DNA from: Tsukamurella sputi
GTDB lineage: Bacteria > Actinomycetota > Actinomycetes > Mycobacteriales > Mycobacteriaceae
Assembly: GCF_007858445.1 (NCBI RefSeq)
Contig: NZ_VIGV01000011.1
Coordinates: 56,355 to 120,354 of the forward strand
DNA length: 64,000 nucleotides
Direction: 5' to 3'
Made by a program: the position numbers and the translations under genes. Positions within the stretch are counted from its first letter, which is position 1. The number at the start of each line of letters is the position of its first letter. The notes below the pieces were generated by a model. It had not been told where the DNA came from and made no database searches. It saw only the letters and a program-made list of their open reading frames with translations. Of this stretch, positions 41,995 to 50,659 are shown in pieces.

Positions 41995-43439
41995 CACTGC
42001 AGATCCCGTTCGGCATCGGCGAGGGCGGCGAACTCCTCGTCGGGCGAATTGGCCACCAGATGATGCCGACTGTAGACCCCGAAGTAAACGAGGAAGGCGG
42101 CGAACGCGGCGAGGGTCAGGCCGGCCGCCGTCGGGTCGACGAGGAAGGTGGCCACCACGGCGACGCAGGCGATGACGAGAGCGAACGAGGTGGTCGCGAC
42201 GCCGCCGGGAGTGCGGTAGGGGCGCGGCATGTCGGGCTCGCGGCGGCGCAGCACGATGTGGCTGATCATCATGAGCACGTAGCTCACGGCGGCGCCGAAG
42301 ACGGCCATGTTGAGGAGCATCGCCCCCTTACCCGTGAGCGAGAGAGCGAAGCCGATGACGCCGGGCACGATGAGCGCGAGGACCGGCGCCTTGCGAGAGT
42401 TGGTGACCGACAGGCTCTTCGGAAGATAGCCGGCACGCGAGAGCGCGAACGTCTGACGCGAGTAGGCGTACATGATCGAGAAGAAGCTCGCGACCAGGCC
42501 GGCGAGGCCGATGTAGTTGACCACCTTCGCAGCAGTGCCCTCGCCGAGCGCCTCCACCAGCGGATTGCCGGAGGTGGACATCGCCTGCGCGCCGACGGCA
42601 CCGGGCGCGAGGAAGAACACCGTCGCGCCGGTGACGACGAGCATGAGCATCGCGACGATGATGCCGCGGGGCACGTTCTTCTCGGGCTCGCGCGCCTCCT
42701 CGGCCGCGAGCGGGACGCCCTCGATGGCGAGGAAGAACCAGATCGCGAAGGGCACGGCGGCCCAGATGCCGAGGTAGCCGTGCGGGAGCCAGCTCGAGGC
42801 GCCGACGGCGTTCGTGACCGCGATGTCGGTCAGGTTGTGGGCGTCGAACTTGCCGATGGCGAAGATCGCGAAGATCACGAGGCCGACGAGCGCGATCGCG
42901 GTGATCACGAACATCGCCTTGAGCGCCTCGCCGGCACCGGTGAGATGGATGCCGATGAACAGCGCGTACACGAACAGGTAGACCCACCAGCCGTCGGTGA
43001 TCCCGAACAGGTTGAGGGACTGGACGTACGCGCCGATGAAGGTCGCGATCGCGGCGGGCGCGATCGAGTACTCGATGAGGATCGCGATGCCGGTGGCGTA
43101 GCCGCCCCAGGGGCCGAGCGCGCGACGGGCGAAGGTGTAGCCGCCGCCGGCAGCCGGCAGCGCCGAGGACATCTCGGCCATGCCGAGCACCATCGCGAGG
43201 TACATGCCGGCGATGATCACCGCGGCGATCGCGAGACCGCCCCACCCGCCCTGCGCGAGGCCGTTGTTCCATCCGGCGTAGTCGCCGGAGATCACGTAGC
43301 TCACGCCCAGCCCCGCCAGCAGCACCCAGCCGGCGGATCCCGACCGGAGGGTGCGTTTGGCGAGGTAGTCGTCGGACTCGATGGTCGCGTCCACCCCGTC
43401 GTGGTGGAGCTGGTGCGGCGCCTGGCGCTCTGTACTCAT
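41994..43439 (-). CDS. eat: Ethanolamine permease (APC superfamily)
   Basis: 481 aa with about 12 transmembrane helices. N-terminal features such as GVSYVISGDYAGWNNGLAQG and MAEMSSALPAAGGGYTFARR match the ethanolamine permease branch of the amino acid-polyamine-organocation family. Start ATG 43439 with AGGAAGG upstream; the longer open frame reaches into the leader. First gene of the operon eat-HAD-eutB-eutC, bringing ethanolamine into the cell for use as nitrogen and carbon source. Confidence 0.88.
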   Translation of the reverse strand: MSTERQAPHQLHHDGVDATIESDDYLAKRTLRSGSAGWVLLAGLGVSYVISGDYAGWNNGLAQGGWGGLAIAAVIIAGMYLAMVLGMAEMSSALPAAGGGYTFARRALGPWGGYATGIAILIEYSIAPAAIATFIGAYVQSLNLFGITDGWWVYLFVYALFIGIHLTGAGEALKAMFVITAIALVGLVIFAIFAIGKFDAHNLTDIAVTNAVGASSWLPHGYLGIWAAVPFAIWFFLAIEGVPLAAEEAREPEKNVPRGIIVAMLMLVVTGATVFFLAPGAVGAQAMSTSGNPLVEALGEGTAAKVVNYIGLAGLVASFFSIMYAYSRQTFALSRAGYLPKSLSVTNSRKAPVLALIVPGVIGFALSLTGKGAMLLNMAVFGAAVSYVLMMISHIVLRRREPDMPRPYRTPGGVATTSFALVIACVAVVATFLVDPTAAGLTLAAFAAFLVYFGVYSRHHLVANSPDEEFAALADAERDLQ

Positions 43440-43504
43440 GTGGGCCTTCCTGATCACGGTCGATCCTGTTCCCGGTGTGTTTCCGGGGCGGTATCGGCGT
43501 GTTT

Positions 43505-43525
43505 CACCGACGGTTCGTGTCGGTG
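43505..43525. other. Hairpin in the ethanolamine operon leader
   Basis: CACCGAC (43505-43511) pairs with GTCGGTG (43519-43525) around a 7-nt loop, 66 bases upstream of the permease start. Could be an operator or leader structure; no known riboswitch family recognised. Confidence 0.35.
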
Positions 43526-43627
43526 TGATCTGGAACACTACGAGTCAAGCGTTGCAGCAGGGTTGCAGTGCAGGTCGAGGAGGAGGCGACCGGCTCAGCG
43601 AGCTGAGTCTCCAGAAGGGTGGGAATC

Positions 43628-45115
43628 ATGCAGTGGTGCAGCGATGCGACGTATCGCGAGGACCTCTACCGACGGCGGTACGACCCTCACGTGCGGCCCG
43701 TGAACGAGCTGGTCGACCGGCTGCGGGAGGAGCGGGACGGGGCGTTCGTTCCGTACGTCGCACCGACGTACGGCGGAGTCAACGCCCGCCTCTTGGCGCT
43801 CCTGCAGGACCCCGGACCGAAAACTCGCGCCGACAGCCACGACGGCTCGGGCATGCTCTGCATCGAGAACGCCGACCCCACCGCTGAGCGCTACAAGACG
43901 CTGCTCGCCGAGGCGGGCATCGACGTGAGCGACATCCAGGCGTGGAACAGCTTCCCATGGCAGCCCACGACGACCGTCCGGCGCGGTCACCGCACGCTGG
44001 CCCCGACCGAGGAGGACGTACGCCACGCGACCGACGCGCTCGCGCGACTCGTGGCACTCCTTCCACGGCTGCGCGTCGTGCTCCTCCACGGAGTACAGGC
44101 GAAGGCGGCGTGGCCGCGGCTCCAGCAGGCGTACCCCGAACTCGCAGCAGGCGTCCGCGTGATCGACTCCTGGCACCCGCTCGCCGCCAATCCCGCGTAC
44201 AAATCACCGGCGCAGGTCGAGAAGTACGCCCGCGAGATCGAGGAGTCGTTCACGGCGGCCGCCCGCCATCTACGCGATCCACGGCAGATGTTCTACAACA
44301 GCACGATCACTCCAGCGTCCAGTGGCGCCGCTGCGGACGAGCCGCCCGACATGAACGACCAGCCCGGCCGCACACGGTGGCGGATCGTCAGCCGCAAGCT
44401 CGGCGACCTCAAAGATCGCTACGTCGCGCGAACCACGAATGAGCCCGCCCCTACCGTGCGGCAGCAGTCGGACGAGACGCCGGACATCGATTCCGCATCG
44501 TCAGACCGGCAGGCCACCCCCTCGGCCGCAGGCGAAGGGGCCGCCGCGGACCGGACGACAGCCGGCACGACGACCGCGGACCATCGAACAGCATCCGCTG
44601 ACGCCCCCACGAACACTCCGAACGAAGCCGCCTTCGACCGGGAGATCGAGCAGTACCGCATCGCCGAGGAAGCGCTCCTCGCGCGGCGACGCGACCTGCG
44701 GAGCCGAATGGACGAGTGCCGGGACAGCCGCGAACGCCTCGAGGACTACCAACAACTGAGTGACGACGACCGCGCTATCGCAACGCGGCTCGCCGACCTG
44801 GAACGCGCGAAGGGGACTTACCTGAGGCAACGCGATCGGGCGGCCGACTGGGCGAGGCGGAACGGCGTCTCGACCGACAGCAGGGCATTCCGAGGATCGA
44901 TCGTGACGATCGAGTACCCCGACGGCGAACAGGACACCTTCGTCCTCACCGAACGGGATACCGACACCGAGTACGAGACGGTCTCGCACGAATCCCGGTT
45001 CGGGCAGAGCCTGAAGCTGGTGCAGGTCGGCGACGCAGTCGACCTGGTGAACGGCCAGCAGGCACGAATCACCGCGATTCAACCGGGCTTTCGGATATCG
45101 GCGCCTACTCGCTGA
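43628..45115 (+). CDS. Uracil-DNA glycosylase-like domain fused to coiled coil and GreA/GreB C-terminal domain
   Basis: 495 aa. Residues ~1-225 are a UDG-superfamily domain: YGGVNARLLALLQDPGPKT (motif A region), GSGMLCIENADPTAERY, then VVLLHGVQAKAAW and DSWHPLAANPAY (motif B-like HP). A low-complexity Thr/Ala/Asp-rich linker (~225-330) leads to a charged coiled coil (~335-405; RRRDLRSRMDECRDSRERLE). The last ~70 residues (GSIVTIEYPDGEQDTF, ESRFGQSLKLVQVGDAV) have the beta-rich Gre C-terminal fold that docks on RNA polymerase. Start ATG 43628 with GGGTGGGA upstream; GTG 43619 is possible. No operon partner. A transcription-linked uracil-surveillance role is inference. Confidence 0.75.
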   Translation: MQWCSDATYREDLYRRRYDPHVRPVNELVDRLREERDGAFVPYVAPTYGGVNARLLALLQDPGPKTRADSHDGSGMLCIENADPTAERYKTLLAEAGIDVSDIQAWNSFPWQPTTTVRRGHRTLAPTEEDVRHATDALARLVALLPRLRVVLLHGVQAKAAWPRLQQAYPELAAGVRVIDSWHPLAANPAYKSPAQVEKYAREIEESFTAAARHLRDPRQMFYNSTITPASSGAAADEPPDMNDQPGRTRWRIVSRKLGDLKDRYVARTTNEPAPTVRQQSDETPDIDSASSDRQATPSAAGEGAAADRTTAGTTTADHRTASADAPTNTPNEAAFDREIEQYRIAEEALLARRRDLRSRMDECRDSRERLEDYQQLSDDDRAIATRLADLERAKGTYLRQRDRAADWARRNGVSTDSRAFRGSIVTIEYPDGEQDTFVLTERDTDTEYETVSHESRFGQSLKLVQVGDAVDLVNGQQARITAIQPGFRISAPTR

Positions 45116-45704
45116 ACGCCACGGACACGACGGCAGGCGCGACCCACCGGAGGAGGTAGGCGCGCAGGTCGTCGGGCGTGCGAGGCGGGTCGCCCGGGGA
45201 GATGAAGAAGGACTGCATGATGCGCAGCTGGAACTCGACCAGCTCGCGCAGCCGGGCCTCGTCGTAACCGTGAGCGGGCCAGTCCACGTCGAACCGGCGG
45301 ATCATCGTCATGCCGAAGGCCATCGCCTGGCCGGACGCGATGGCCTCGGTGTGCGAGTGCTCCCCCGCGAGCATCAGGCGCAGGTGCGGGGCCCGCGGCA
45401 CCTGATCGAGGGTGAAGACGATGCTCTCGACCACCGCCTCCGCGGGGTCACCGATGCCGTGCACGTGCTCCGCGAGCCGGTCGAGGAAGGCGCCAACCGA
45501 CTGGACGGCAGCCGCCTGCAGCAGCGCATCGACCGTCGGGAAGTAGCGGTAGACGGTCTGCCGGATCACGCCGAGCGCATCGGCGACCTCCGCGATGGAC
45601 GTGGTGCCGCGCTCACCGATGATCTCCACCGCGGCGGCAACGATGCGTGCGGACGCCTCCTCGTCGCCGGCCGGCGGCGAACCACCCCATCCCCTGCGTG
45701 CCAT
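45105..45704 (-). CDS. TetR-family regulator of the hydrolase-MgtC operon
   Basis: 199 aa. HTH IAEVADALGVIRQTVYRYFP at about residues 38-57, then a helical ligand-binding domain with LRLMLAGEHSHTEAI. ATG 45704. Divergent from the ferritin-like hydrolase operon with a long dyad between them. Its 3' end overlaps the UDG-Gre fusion gene by 11 bp. Confidence 0.87.
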   Translation of the reverse strand: MARRGWGGSPPAGDEEASARIVAAAVEIIGERGTTSIAEVADALGVIRQTVYRYFPTVDALLQAAAVQSVGAFLDRLAEHVHGIGDPAEAVVESIVFTLDQVPRAPHLRLMLAGEHSHTEAIASGQAMAFGMTMIRRFDVDWPAHGYDEARLRELVEFQLRIMQSFFISPGDPPRTPDDLRAYLLRWVAPAVVSVAFSE

Positions 45705-45730
45705 CGCCCCAGGCTACAGCTTCGCGCGTT

Positions 45731-45766
45731 CTCACCATACAGAACCTGTTCTATGTGTATGGTGAG
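45731..45766. promoter_or_regulatory. Dyad operator between TetR and hydrolase genes
   Basis: CTCACCATAC (45731-45740) and GTATGGTGAG (45757-45766) form a perfect 10-bp inverted repeat with a 16-bp spacer, inside which AGAAC-CT-GTTCT (45741-45752) is a second palindrome. It ends three bases before ATG 45770, so TetR binding would block the operon. Confidence 0.7.
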
Positions 45767-45769
45767 CCC

Positions 45770-46693
45770 ATGACGGACCTGCACCCCCGCAAGATGGACT
45801 TCCACTTCGACGAGGCTCCCGTGCCCTTCCTGTGGAACCCCGACAACCCCGCCTTCTCGTCGATGATGAACGCGGTCAGCTTCCTCGCGGTCGGCTTCGA
45901 GAAGATGATCGTCAAGCTGATCCTGCAGGTGCGCAAGGAGTTCCCCAACGAGGAGGTCGCCGCGGAGGCGACCGCGTTCATGCAGCAGGAGGGGCATCAC
46001 TCGACCGCGCACCGTCGACACGTCCAGGCGCTGATCGATCGGTACCCGGGCCTGGAGAACACCCTCGACGCGGTGATCGGCGAGTTCGACCTCCTCACCG
46101 AGGCCACGTCCACGGACTACCGGCTGGCCTACACGGCCGACCTGGAGGCCACGTTCACGCCGGTCTTCAAGCTCATGCTCGACAACGAGGAGGCGCTGTT
46201 CCGGCCCGGCGACGACCGGGTGGCGTCGATGTTCCTGTGGCACTTCGTCGAGGAGGTCGAGCACCGGAGCTCCGCGCTGATCATCTACAACGCGCTGGTC
46301 GGCAGTGAGGTCTACCGGATGCGAATGGCACCGTCGATCTTCGCGCACGTGCTCAAGGTGATCCGGATCGCATGCGCCGGCTTCAACCAGCACGTGCCGC
46401 TCAAGGACCGCAAGGTCGACGCCCTCTCGATGTTCGGGCGCTACCGACTCAAGCAGAAGGTGCTCGTCGCGGTGGCGCCGCACCTGACGAAGGGCGCCAT
46501 GCCGCGCGCCTTCGACGTGCTCCCCAAGGCGGAGCAGGCCGTCGCGATGAAGGGCATCATCCGCAGCCAGATGCCCCTGCACGACCCCGCGCACGAGAAC
46601 CTGCCCGTCCTCGCCGGCGAGTGGCTGCGCCGGTACGACGAGGGCGTCGACTGCACCCGGTGGTACACCTCGGACGCGGCGATCGGGGCCTGA
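45770..46693 (+). CDS. Ferritin-like predicted metal-dependent hydrolase (PF10118-type)
   Basis: 307 aa. Metal-ligand clusters FMQQEGHHSTAHRRH (about residue 70), an ExxLF helix (LDNEEALFRPGD) and FVEEVEHRSSAL give the Glu/His spacing of a di-iron helical bundle. Start ATG 45770; the longer frame to 45647 lies within the tetR start and operator. First gene of a three-gene operon with a membrane protein and MgtC. Substrate unknown; this family is often annotated only as hydrolase, and an oxygenase activity is equally possible. Confidence 0.82.
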   Translation: MTDLHPRKMDFHFDEAPVPFLWNPDNPAFSSMMNAVSFLAVGFEKMIVKLILQVRKEFPNEEVAAEATAFMQQEGHHSTAHRRHVQALIDRYPGLENTLDAVIGEFDLLTEATSTDYRLAYTADLEATFTPVFKLMLDNEEALFRPGDDRVASMFLWHFVEEVEHRSSALIIYNALVGSEVYRMRMAPSIFAHVLKVIRIACAGFNQHVPLKDRKVDALSMFGRYRLKQKVLVAVAPHLTKGAMPRAFDVLPKAEQAVAMKGIIRSQMPLHDPAHENLPVLAGEWLRRYDEGVDCTRWYTSDAAIGA

Positions 46694-46696
46694 CCG

Positions 46697-47827
46697 ATGG
46701 ACATGTGCACCCCCACCTTCGACGCACTCGCTCGTCGCATGGGCTTCACCTGCGACGACACGGGCGGCCTCGTCTCCTTCCGCAGCCCGTTCCACCTCGA
46801 GAACTGGACGCTGCCCGTCCTCGAAGTGACGATCGTCGTCGGCTCGGTCCTCATGCTGGTGCACGCCGTCCGCCGCTGGCGCCAGGGCGACGCGACGAAC
46901 CTGGCGGTCTGGTTCGGCGCGACCGCCTACCTGTTCATCATCGAGCCGCCGCTGTACTTCCCCGGCGCGTTCGGCATCGAGGGCCACGTGGACACGATGT
47001 TCGCGCACAACCTCTTCACCGTCGACTTCCTCTGGGGCCGGCTCCCGCTGTACATCGTGGCGATCTACCCCCTGATGGCCACGATGTCGTTCGAGATCGT
47101 CCGCATGCTCGGCGTCTTCCGGCGGTGCGGGATCATCCTGGGCGCGTGCACCGTCGGGCTGGTGCACGGCGCGTTCTACGAGATCTTCGATCACATCGGG
47201 CCGCAACTGCGGTGGTGGGAGTGGGCGCCCGACAACCCGATCAACCTGCCCTTCTTCGCGTCCGTTCCGATGGGCTCGGTCGTGGTCTTCGCCGCGCTCT
47301 GGCCGATGTCGCTGGCGCTGTGCGTGCAATACATGGTCGGTCGGCACGTCGACGCCGGCGCCCGGTTCACCGGACCGCAGCTGGTGTGGCGCACGGTCGT
47401 CATCGGCCTCGCGGCATCGGTGGGCACGTTCGTCCTGCCCCTGCCCGCAACGGTCATCGGCCTCGCCGGTGACACGGTGCGCGGCACCGTGTACGCCCTG
47501 GAGCTGGCCGTGATGGCGGGGGCGGCCCTGTACGCGGTCCGACGGTCCCTGTCCCCCGGCGCACCGTCGGGCCCGGTGCACCGCAACCCCCTGGTCCAGG
47601 CGTACGCGAGCCTGTACCTCGTGGTCTTCGCGGGCCTGTGGATCGCGGCGCTCCCCGACTACTTCGGCGCGAAGGACGGCGTCAGCGCGGCCGGGGATCC
47701 GATCGGGAACCTGCCCTTCACGCTGCTCTGTTTCGCGATCGGGGCCGGGGCGGTCGCCCTGACCTTCCGCGTCCGCTATCGGGAACCGGTTGCATCCGAG
47801 CCGATCGGGAGCACCATGGAGGTGTGA
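46697..47827 (+). CDS. Polytopic membrane protein, function unknown
   Basis: 376 aa with about nine transmembrane helices. The first loop contains PFHLENWTLPVLEVTIVVGS; an acidic/aromatic loop has HGAFYEIFDHIGPQLRWWEW with several His and Glu residues that could bind metal or heme. Begins 3 bp after the hydrolase stop and overlaps MgtC at its own stop (GTGA). No known family recognised; the context suggests a shared function with the ferritin-like enzyme, possibly at the membrane. Confidence 0.7.
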   Translation: MDMCTPTFDALARRMGFTCDDTGGLVSFRSPFHLENWTLPVLEVTIVVGSVLMLVHAVRRWRQGDATNLAVWFGATAYLFIIEPPLYFPGAFGIEGHVDTMFAHNLFTVDFLWGRLPLYIVAIYPLMATMSFEIVRMLGVFRRCGIILGACTVGLVHGAFYEIFDHIGPQLRWWEWAPDNPINLPFFASVPMGSVVVFAALWPMSLALCVQYMVGRHVDAGARFTGPQLVWRTVVIGLAASVGTFVLPLPATVIGLAGDTVRGTVYALELAVMAGAALYAVRRSLSPGAPSGPVHRNPLVQAYASLYLVVFAGLWIAALPDYFGAKDGVSAAGDPIGNLPFTLLCFAIGAGAVALTFRVRYREPVASEPIGSTMEV

Positions 47828-48546
47828 GCACGCTCGCGGACTCATGGATCAGCGCCGGCCAGGGGTGGCGCCAGATCGAGCAACTCGTCCTCGCGTTCGC
47901 CCTGTCCACCGTGGTCGGGCTCGAGCGCGAGTTCCGCGGCAAGAGCGCCGGCCTGCGCACCCAGGCCATCGTCGGGACCACGTCCGCGCTGATCCTGCTG
48001 GTCAGCAAGTACGGCTTCGGCAATGTCCTGGCCCCGGGCACCGTCGTCCTCGACCCGTCCCGCGTCGCGGCGCAGATCGTCTCGGGGATCGGCTTCCTCG
48101 GCGCGGGGCTCATCATCACGCGGCGGGGCGCGATCCGCGGGCTCACCACCGCCGCGGCGGTATGGGAGACCGCCGCGATCGGTATGGCCGCAGGGGCGGG
48201 GCTCGAGATCCTGGCCGTCGCGGTGACCGTCCTGCACTTCGTAGCGGTCCTCGGGTTCACGCCCCTCGGGAGGATGGTCGCGGCGCGAGGGACCGCCGAG
48301 CGCGGATTCACCCTCACCTACCGCGACGGGGCCGGCGTCCTGCGGGAGGTCCTCGGCGCCTGTTCGCGGCGGGGCTGGACTGTGGCGTCGCTCACGGTGG
48401 TCGACGGGCCCGTCGACGACGACGGTGACGGCCACGAGGTCACCGTCGCGTTGTCCCTGGTGGGACGGGGTGTGACCGAGGCCGGCGCTGCCCTGGGCGG
48501 CGTCGACGGGGTGCTGCGCATCGACCGCGGGGCCGACGACGACTGA
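47824..48546 (+). CDS. MgtC/SapB-family membrane protein
   Basis: 240 aa. Four N-terminal helices with the family core ALSTVVGLEREFRGKSAGLR, GIGFLGAGLIITRRGAIRGL and TTAAAVWETAAIGMAAGAG, then a soluble C-terminal ACT-like domain (TLTYRDGAGVLREVL). GTG 47824 overlaps the previous stop; RBS GGAGG is within that gene. MgtC proteins affect Mg2+ homeostasis and virulence by modulating other membrane proteins. Confidence 0.9.
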   Translation: MSTLADSWISAGQGWRQIEQLVLAFALSTVVGLEREFRGKSAGLRTQAIVGTTSALILLVSKYGFGNVLAPGTVVLDPSRVAAQIVSGIGFLGAGLIITRRGAIRGLTTAAAVWETAAIGMAAGAGLEILAVAVTVLHFVAVLGFTPLGRMVAARGTAERGFTLTYRDGAGVLREVLGACSRRGWTVASLTVVDGPVDDDGDGHEVTVALSLVGRGVTEAGAALGGVDGVLRIDRGADDD

Positions 48547-48550
48547 AGGT

Positions 48551-48610
48551 GAACCGAACGGTTCGTGACGATCCCACAAGAGACGGCTGTGAAGTTCTCA
48601 CCTGAGAACA
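48551..48610. promoter_or_regulatory. Two perfect palindromes upstream of kasA
   Basis: GAACCG-AA-CGGTTC (48551-48564) and GTTCTCA-CC-TGAGAAC (48595-48610) lie in the 91-bp region before the ketosynthase gene. Both share GAAC/GTTC arms. Probable operators for a fatty-acid-responsive regulator; none is encoded next to the gene. Confidence 0.55.
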
Positions 48611-48637
48611 GCCGGAAGGACGTTTCGATCCTGTTTC

Positions 48638-49954
48638 ATGGAAGGCATGGCAGACATCCGGAGTTTCAGCACGCTCGGCGGACAGTTCCCCAACGTCGTC
48701 GTCACCGCGATCGAGATGACCACCTCGATCGGCACCGACACCGAGTCCACGTGGGCGGGCCTTCTGGCCGGCAAGAGCGGCATTCGCGAGCTCAAGGGCG
48801 ATTTCATCGGCGTCGACATCGCCGACCTCCCGGTCCGCTTCGGCGGCCAGCTGCTCGAGGACCCCACCTCCGAGGTCCCCGAGCGCCCCGACCGCAAGTA
48901 CGCGGGCGACATCAGCAAGCAGCACGTGTCCAAGCGCCGCATGTCCTACGTGGAGCAGGCCGCACACGTGATCACCAAGCGCCTCTGGGACAACGCGGGC
49001 CGCCCCGACGTCGACCACAACCGCCTCGCCGCGGTCGTCGGCACCGGTCTCGGCGGCGGCGAGTCGATGGTCGAGGCCGTCGACGCACTGCGCGATCACG
49101 GCGTCCGCAAGGTCTCGCCGTTCACCGTGCAGATGGCCATGCCCAACGGCGCCTGCGCCGTCTCGGCCCTGGAGATCGGCGCCCGCGCCGGCGCCATCGC
49201 CCCCGTCTCGGCCTGCTCGACCGGCAATGAGGCCATCGCCCACGCCTGGCGCCAGATCGTCATGGGCGACGCCGACATCGCCGTCTGTGGCGGCATTGAG
49301 GGCAAGATCGACAGCCCCGTCATCGCCCCGTTCGCCATGATGCGCGCCCTCTCGACCCGCAACGACGATCCGCTGGCCGCCTCGCGCCCGTTCGACAAGG
49401 ACCGCGACGGCTTCGTCTTCGGCGAGGCCCAGACGCTGATGATCATCGAGACCGAGGAGCACGCCCTCGCCCGCGGCGCGAAGCCCATCGCCCGCCTGCT
49501 CGGCGCCGGCATCACCTCGGACGGCTACCACATGGTCTCCCCCGACGTGGAGGGCGGCGGCGCCGCTCGTGCCATGAAGCGCGCCATGGAGACCGCCGGC
49601 CTCAAGCGCGAGGACATCGACTACATCAACGCGCACGCCACCGCGACGCCGATCGGCGACCTCGCCGAGGCCAAGGCCATCAACGCGGTCGTCGGCACCG
49701 ACGCGGCGATCTACGCCCCCAAGGGCGCGCTGGGCCACTCGATCGGTGCCGTCGGCGCCCTCGAGGCCGCCCTGACGGTGCTGTCGCTGCGCGACGGCGT
49801 CATCCCGCCGACCCTGAACCTGGAGAACCAGGATCCGGAGATCGAGCTCGACGTGGTGCACGGCGAGGCGCGCAAGGGTGACTTCAAGTACGCCCTGAAC
49901 AACTCGTTCGGCTTCGGCGGCCACGACGTGGCGCTCGCCTTCGGCAAGTACTGA
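48638..49954 (+). CDS. kasA: Beta-ketoacyl-ACP synthase, KasA/KasB type
   Basis: 438-aa FAS-II condensing enzyme that elongates meromycolate precursors. Active-site Cys is in [16 protein letters not shown], catalytic histidines in [11 protein letters not shown] and [13 protein letters not shown], and the Lys in [15 protein letters not shown]. Close to mycobacterial KasA/KasB along its length; the common GGHN is GGHD here. ATG 48638 is used; ATG 48647 would drop three residues. It stands alone, without acpM, a second kas or accD6 as in M. tuberculosis. Leader has two palindromes and a long terminator follows. Confidence 0.9.
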   Translation: MEGMADIRSFSTLGGQFPNVVVTAIEMTTSIGTDTESTWAGLLAGKSGIRELKGDFIGVDIADLPVRFGGQLLEDPTSEVPERPDRKYAGDISKQHVSKRRMSYVEQAAHVITKRLWDNAGRPDVDHNRLAAVVGTGLGGGESMVEAVDALRDHGVRKVSPFTVQMAMPNGACAVSALEIGARAGAIAPVSACSTGNEAIAHAWRQIVMGDADIAVCGGIEGKIDSPVIAPFAMMRALSTRNDDPLAASRPFDKDRDGFVFGEAQTLMIIETEEHALARGAKPIARLLGAGITSDGYHMVSPDVEGGGAARAMKRAMETAGLKREDIDYINAHATATPIGDLAEAKAINAVVGTDAAIYAPKGALGHSIGAVGALEAALTVLSLRDGVIPPTLNLENQDPEIELDVVHGEARKGDFKYALNNSFGFGGHDVALAFGKY

Positions 49955-49969
49955 TTCACAGCGCTTCTG

Positions 49970-50010
49970 ACGACGCCGCCCGCCCTGACTCTCAGGGCGG
50001 GCGGCGTCGT
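49970..50010. terminator. Intrinsic terminator after kasA
   Basis: A perfect 19-bp stem (49970-49988 with 49992-50010) and a 3-nt loop, followed by TCGTT, lies just after the kasA stop and before the convergent MarR gene; it can act on both strands. Confidence 0.88.
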
Positions 50011-50059
50011 TCGTTCCCAGCACGGACGTACACGCGGCGCGGACACACCCCAGCGGTTC

Positions 50060-50602
50060 CTACCCGTCTCCGACCTGACTCGGTCTCGTCCGGCCCAACT
50101 CGCCGTGCAGGTGCTCCAGTAGGCCCTGAAGCGACTCGGCGAGGTCGCTCATACCGTCCGGCGACAATCCTGCGAGGAGGGCCTGTTCGCGGGTGAGAAC
50201 CTCCGTCACGAGTCGGTCCACCTCGCGGTGGCCGGCTTCGGTGAGTTCCACGTCGACCGTGCGGCTTCCGGGTCTGTTCGCGCGACGCACGAGACCCGCA
50301 CGTTCGGCGCGCTCGACCCTCTGCGAGATCGCGCCCGCCGTCACCATCGCCGCCTGCCCGAGCTCCCGAGTGGTCAGCCGATACGGCTGCCCGGACCGGC
50401 GAAGGGTCGACAACAGATCCAGCGTCGCGGTGTCCGCCCCCTGCTCCCGCAGCAGGCGCGTCCGTTCGTCGCCGAGCATCTTGGCGGCCTGCCAGATTCG
50501 CGTGATGACACCGATCGACTGAACCGGAAGGTCCGGGCGTTCGCGCTGCCACGCGAGGGCGATCGCGTCGACCGGATCGGACTCGCTCAATTCTCTTGCC
50601 AC
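50060..50602 (-). CDS. MarR-family regulator
   Basis: 180 aa. Winged helix with LTTRELGQAAMVTAGAISQR and a wing containing NRPGSRTVDVELTEAGHREV. ATG 50602. Divergent from a short-chain dehydrogenase gene with a palindrome between them, the typical MarR arrangement for control of a detoxifying enzyme. Confidence 0.88.
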   Translation of the reverse strand: MARELSESDPVDAIALAWQRERPDLPVQSIGVITRIWQAAKMLGDERTRLLREQGADTATLDLLSTLRRSGQPYRLTTRELGQAAMVTAGAISQRVERAERAGLVRRANRPGSRTVDVELTEAGHREVDRLVTEVLTREQALLAGLSPDGMSDLAESLQGLLEHLHGELGRTRPSQVGDG

Positions 50603-50622
50603 CGCGCACCACTCCGTCTATG

Positions 50623-50636
50623 TTTAGGTCTAAACG
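50623..50636. promoter_or_regulatory. MarR-type operator
   Basis: GTTTAG-GT-CTAAAC is a perfect 14-bp palindrome of the TTTAG/CTAAA type common for MarR proteins, 24 bp upstream of the SDR start and 21 bp upstream of the marR start. Confidence 0.7.
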
Positions 50637-50659
50637 TAATCTAGCGCAGGAGGATCTGG

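Noticed and set aside
43440-43627. Cobalamin riboswitch upstream of the ethanolamine genes
   Set aside because: No B12-box-like consensus was seen, only a short hairpin at 43505-43525.
45566-47845. A 759-codon minus-strand open frame
   Set aside because: Antisense to the ferritin-like hydrolase and membrane-protein genes, both of which have clear family features and RBS; His/Asp/Arg-rich shadow.
48440-50023. A 527-codon minus-strand open frame opposite kasA
   Set aside because: kasA is conserved along its length; the antisense frame has no homology features.
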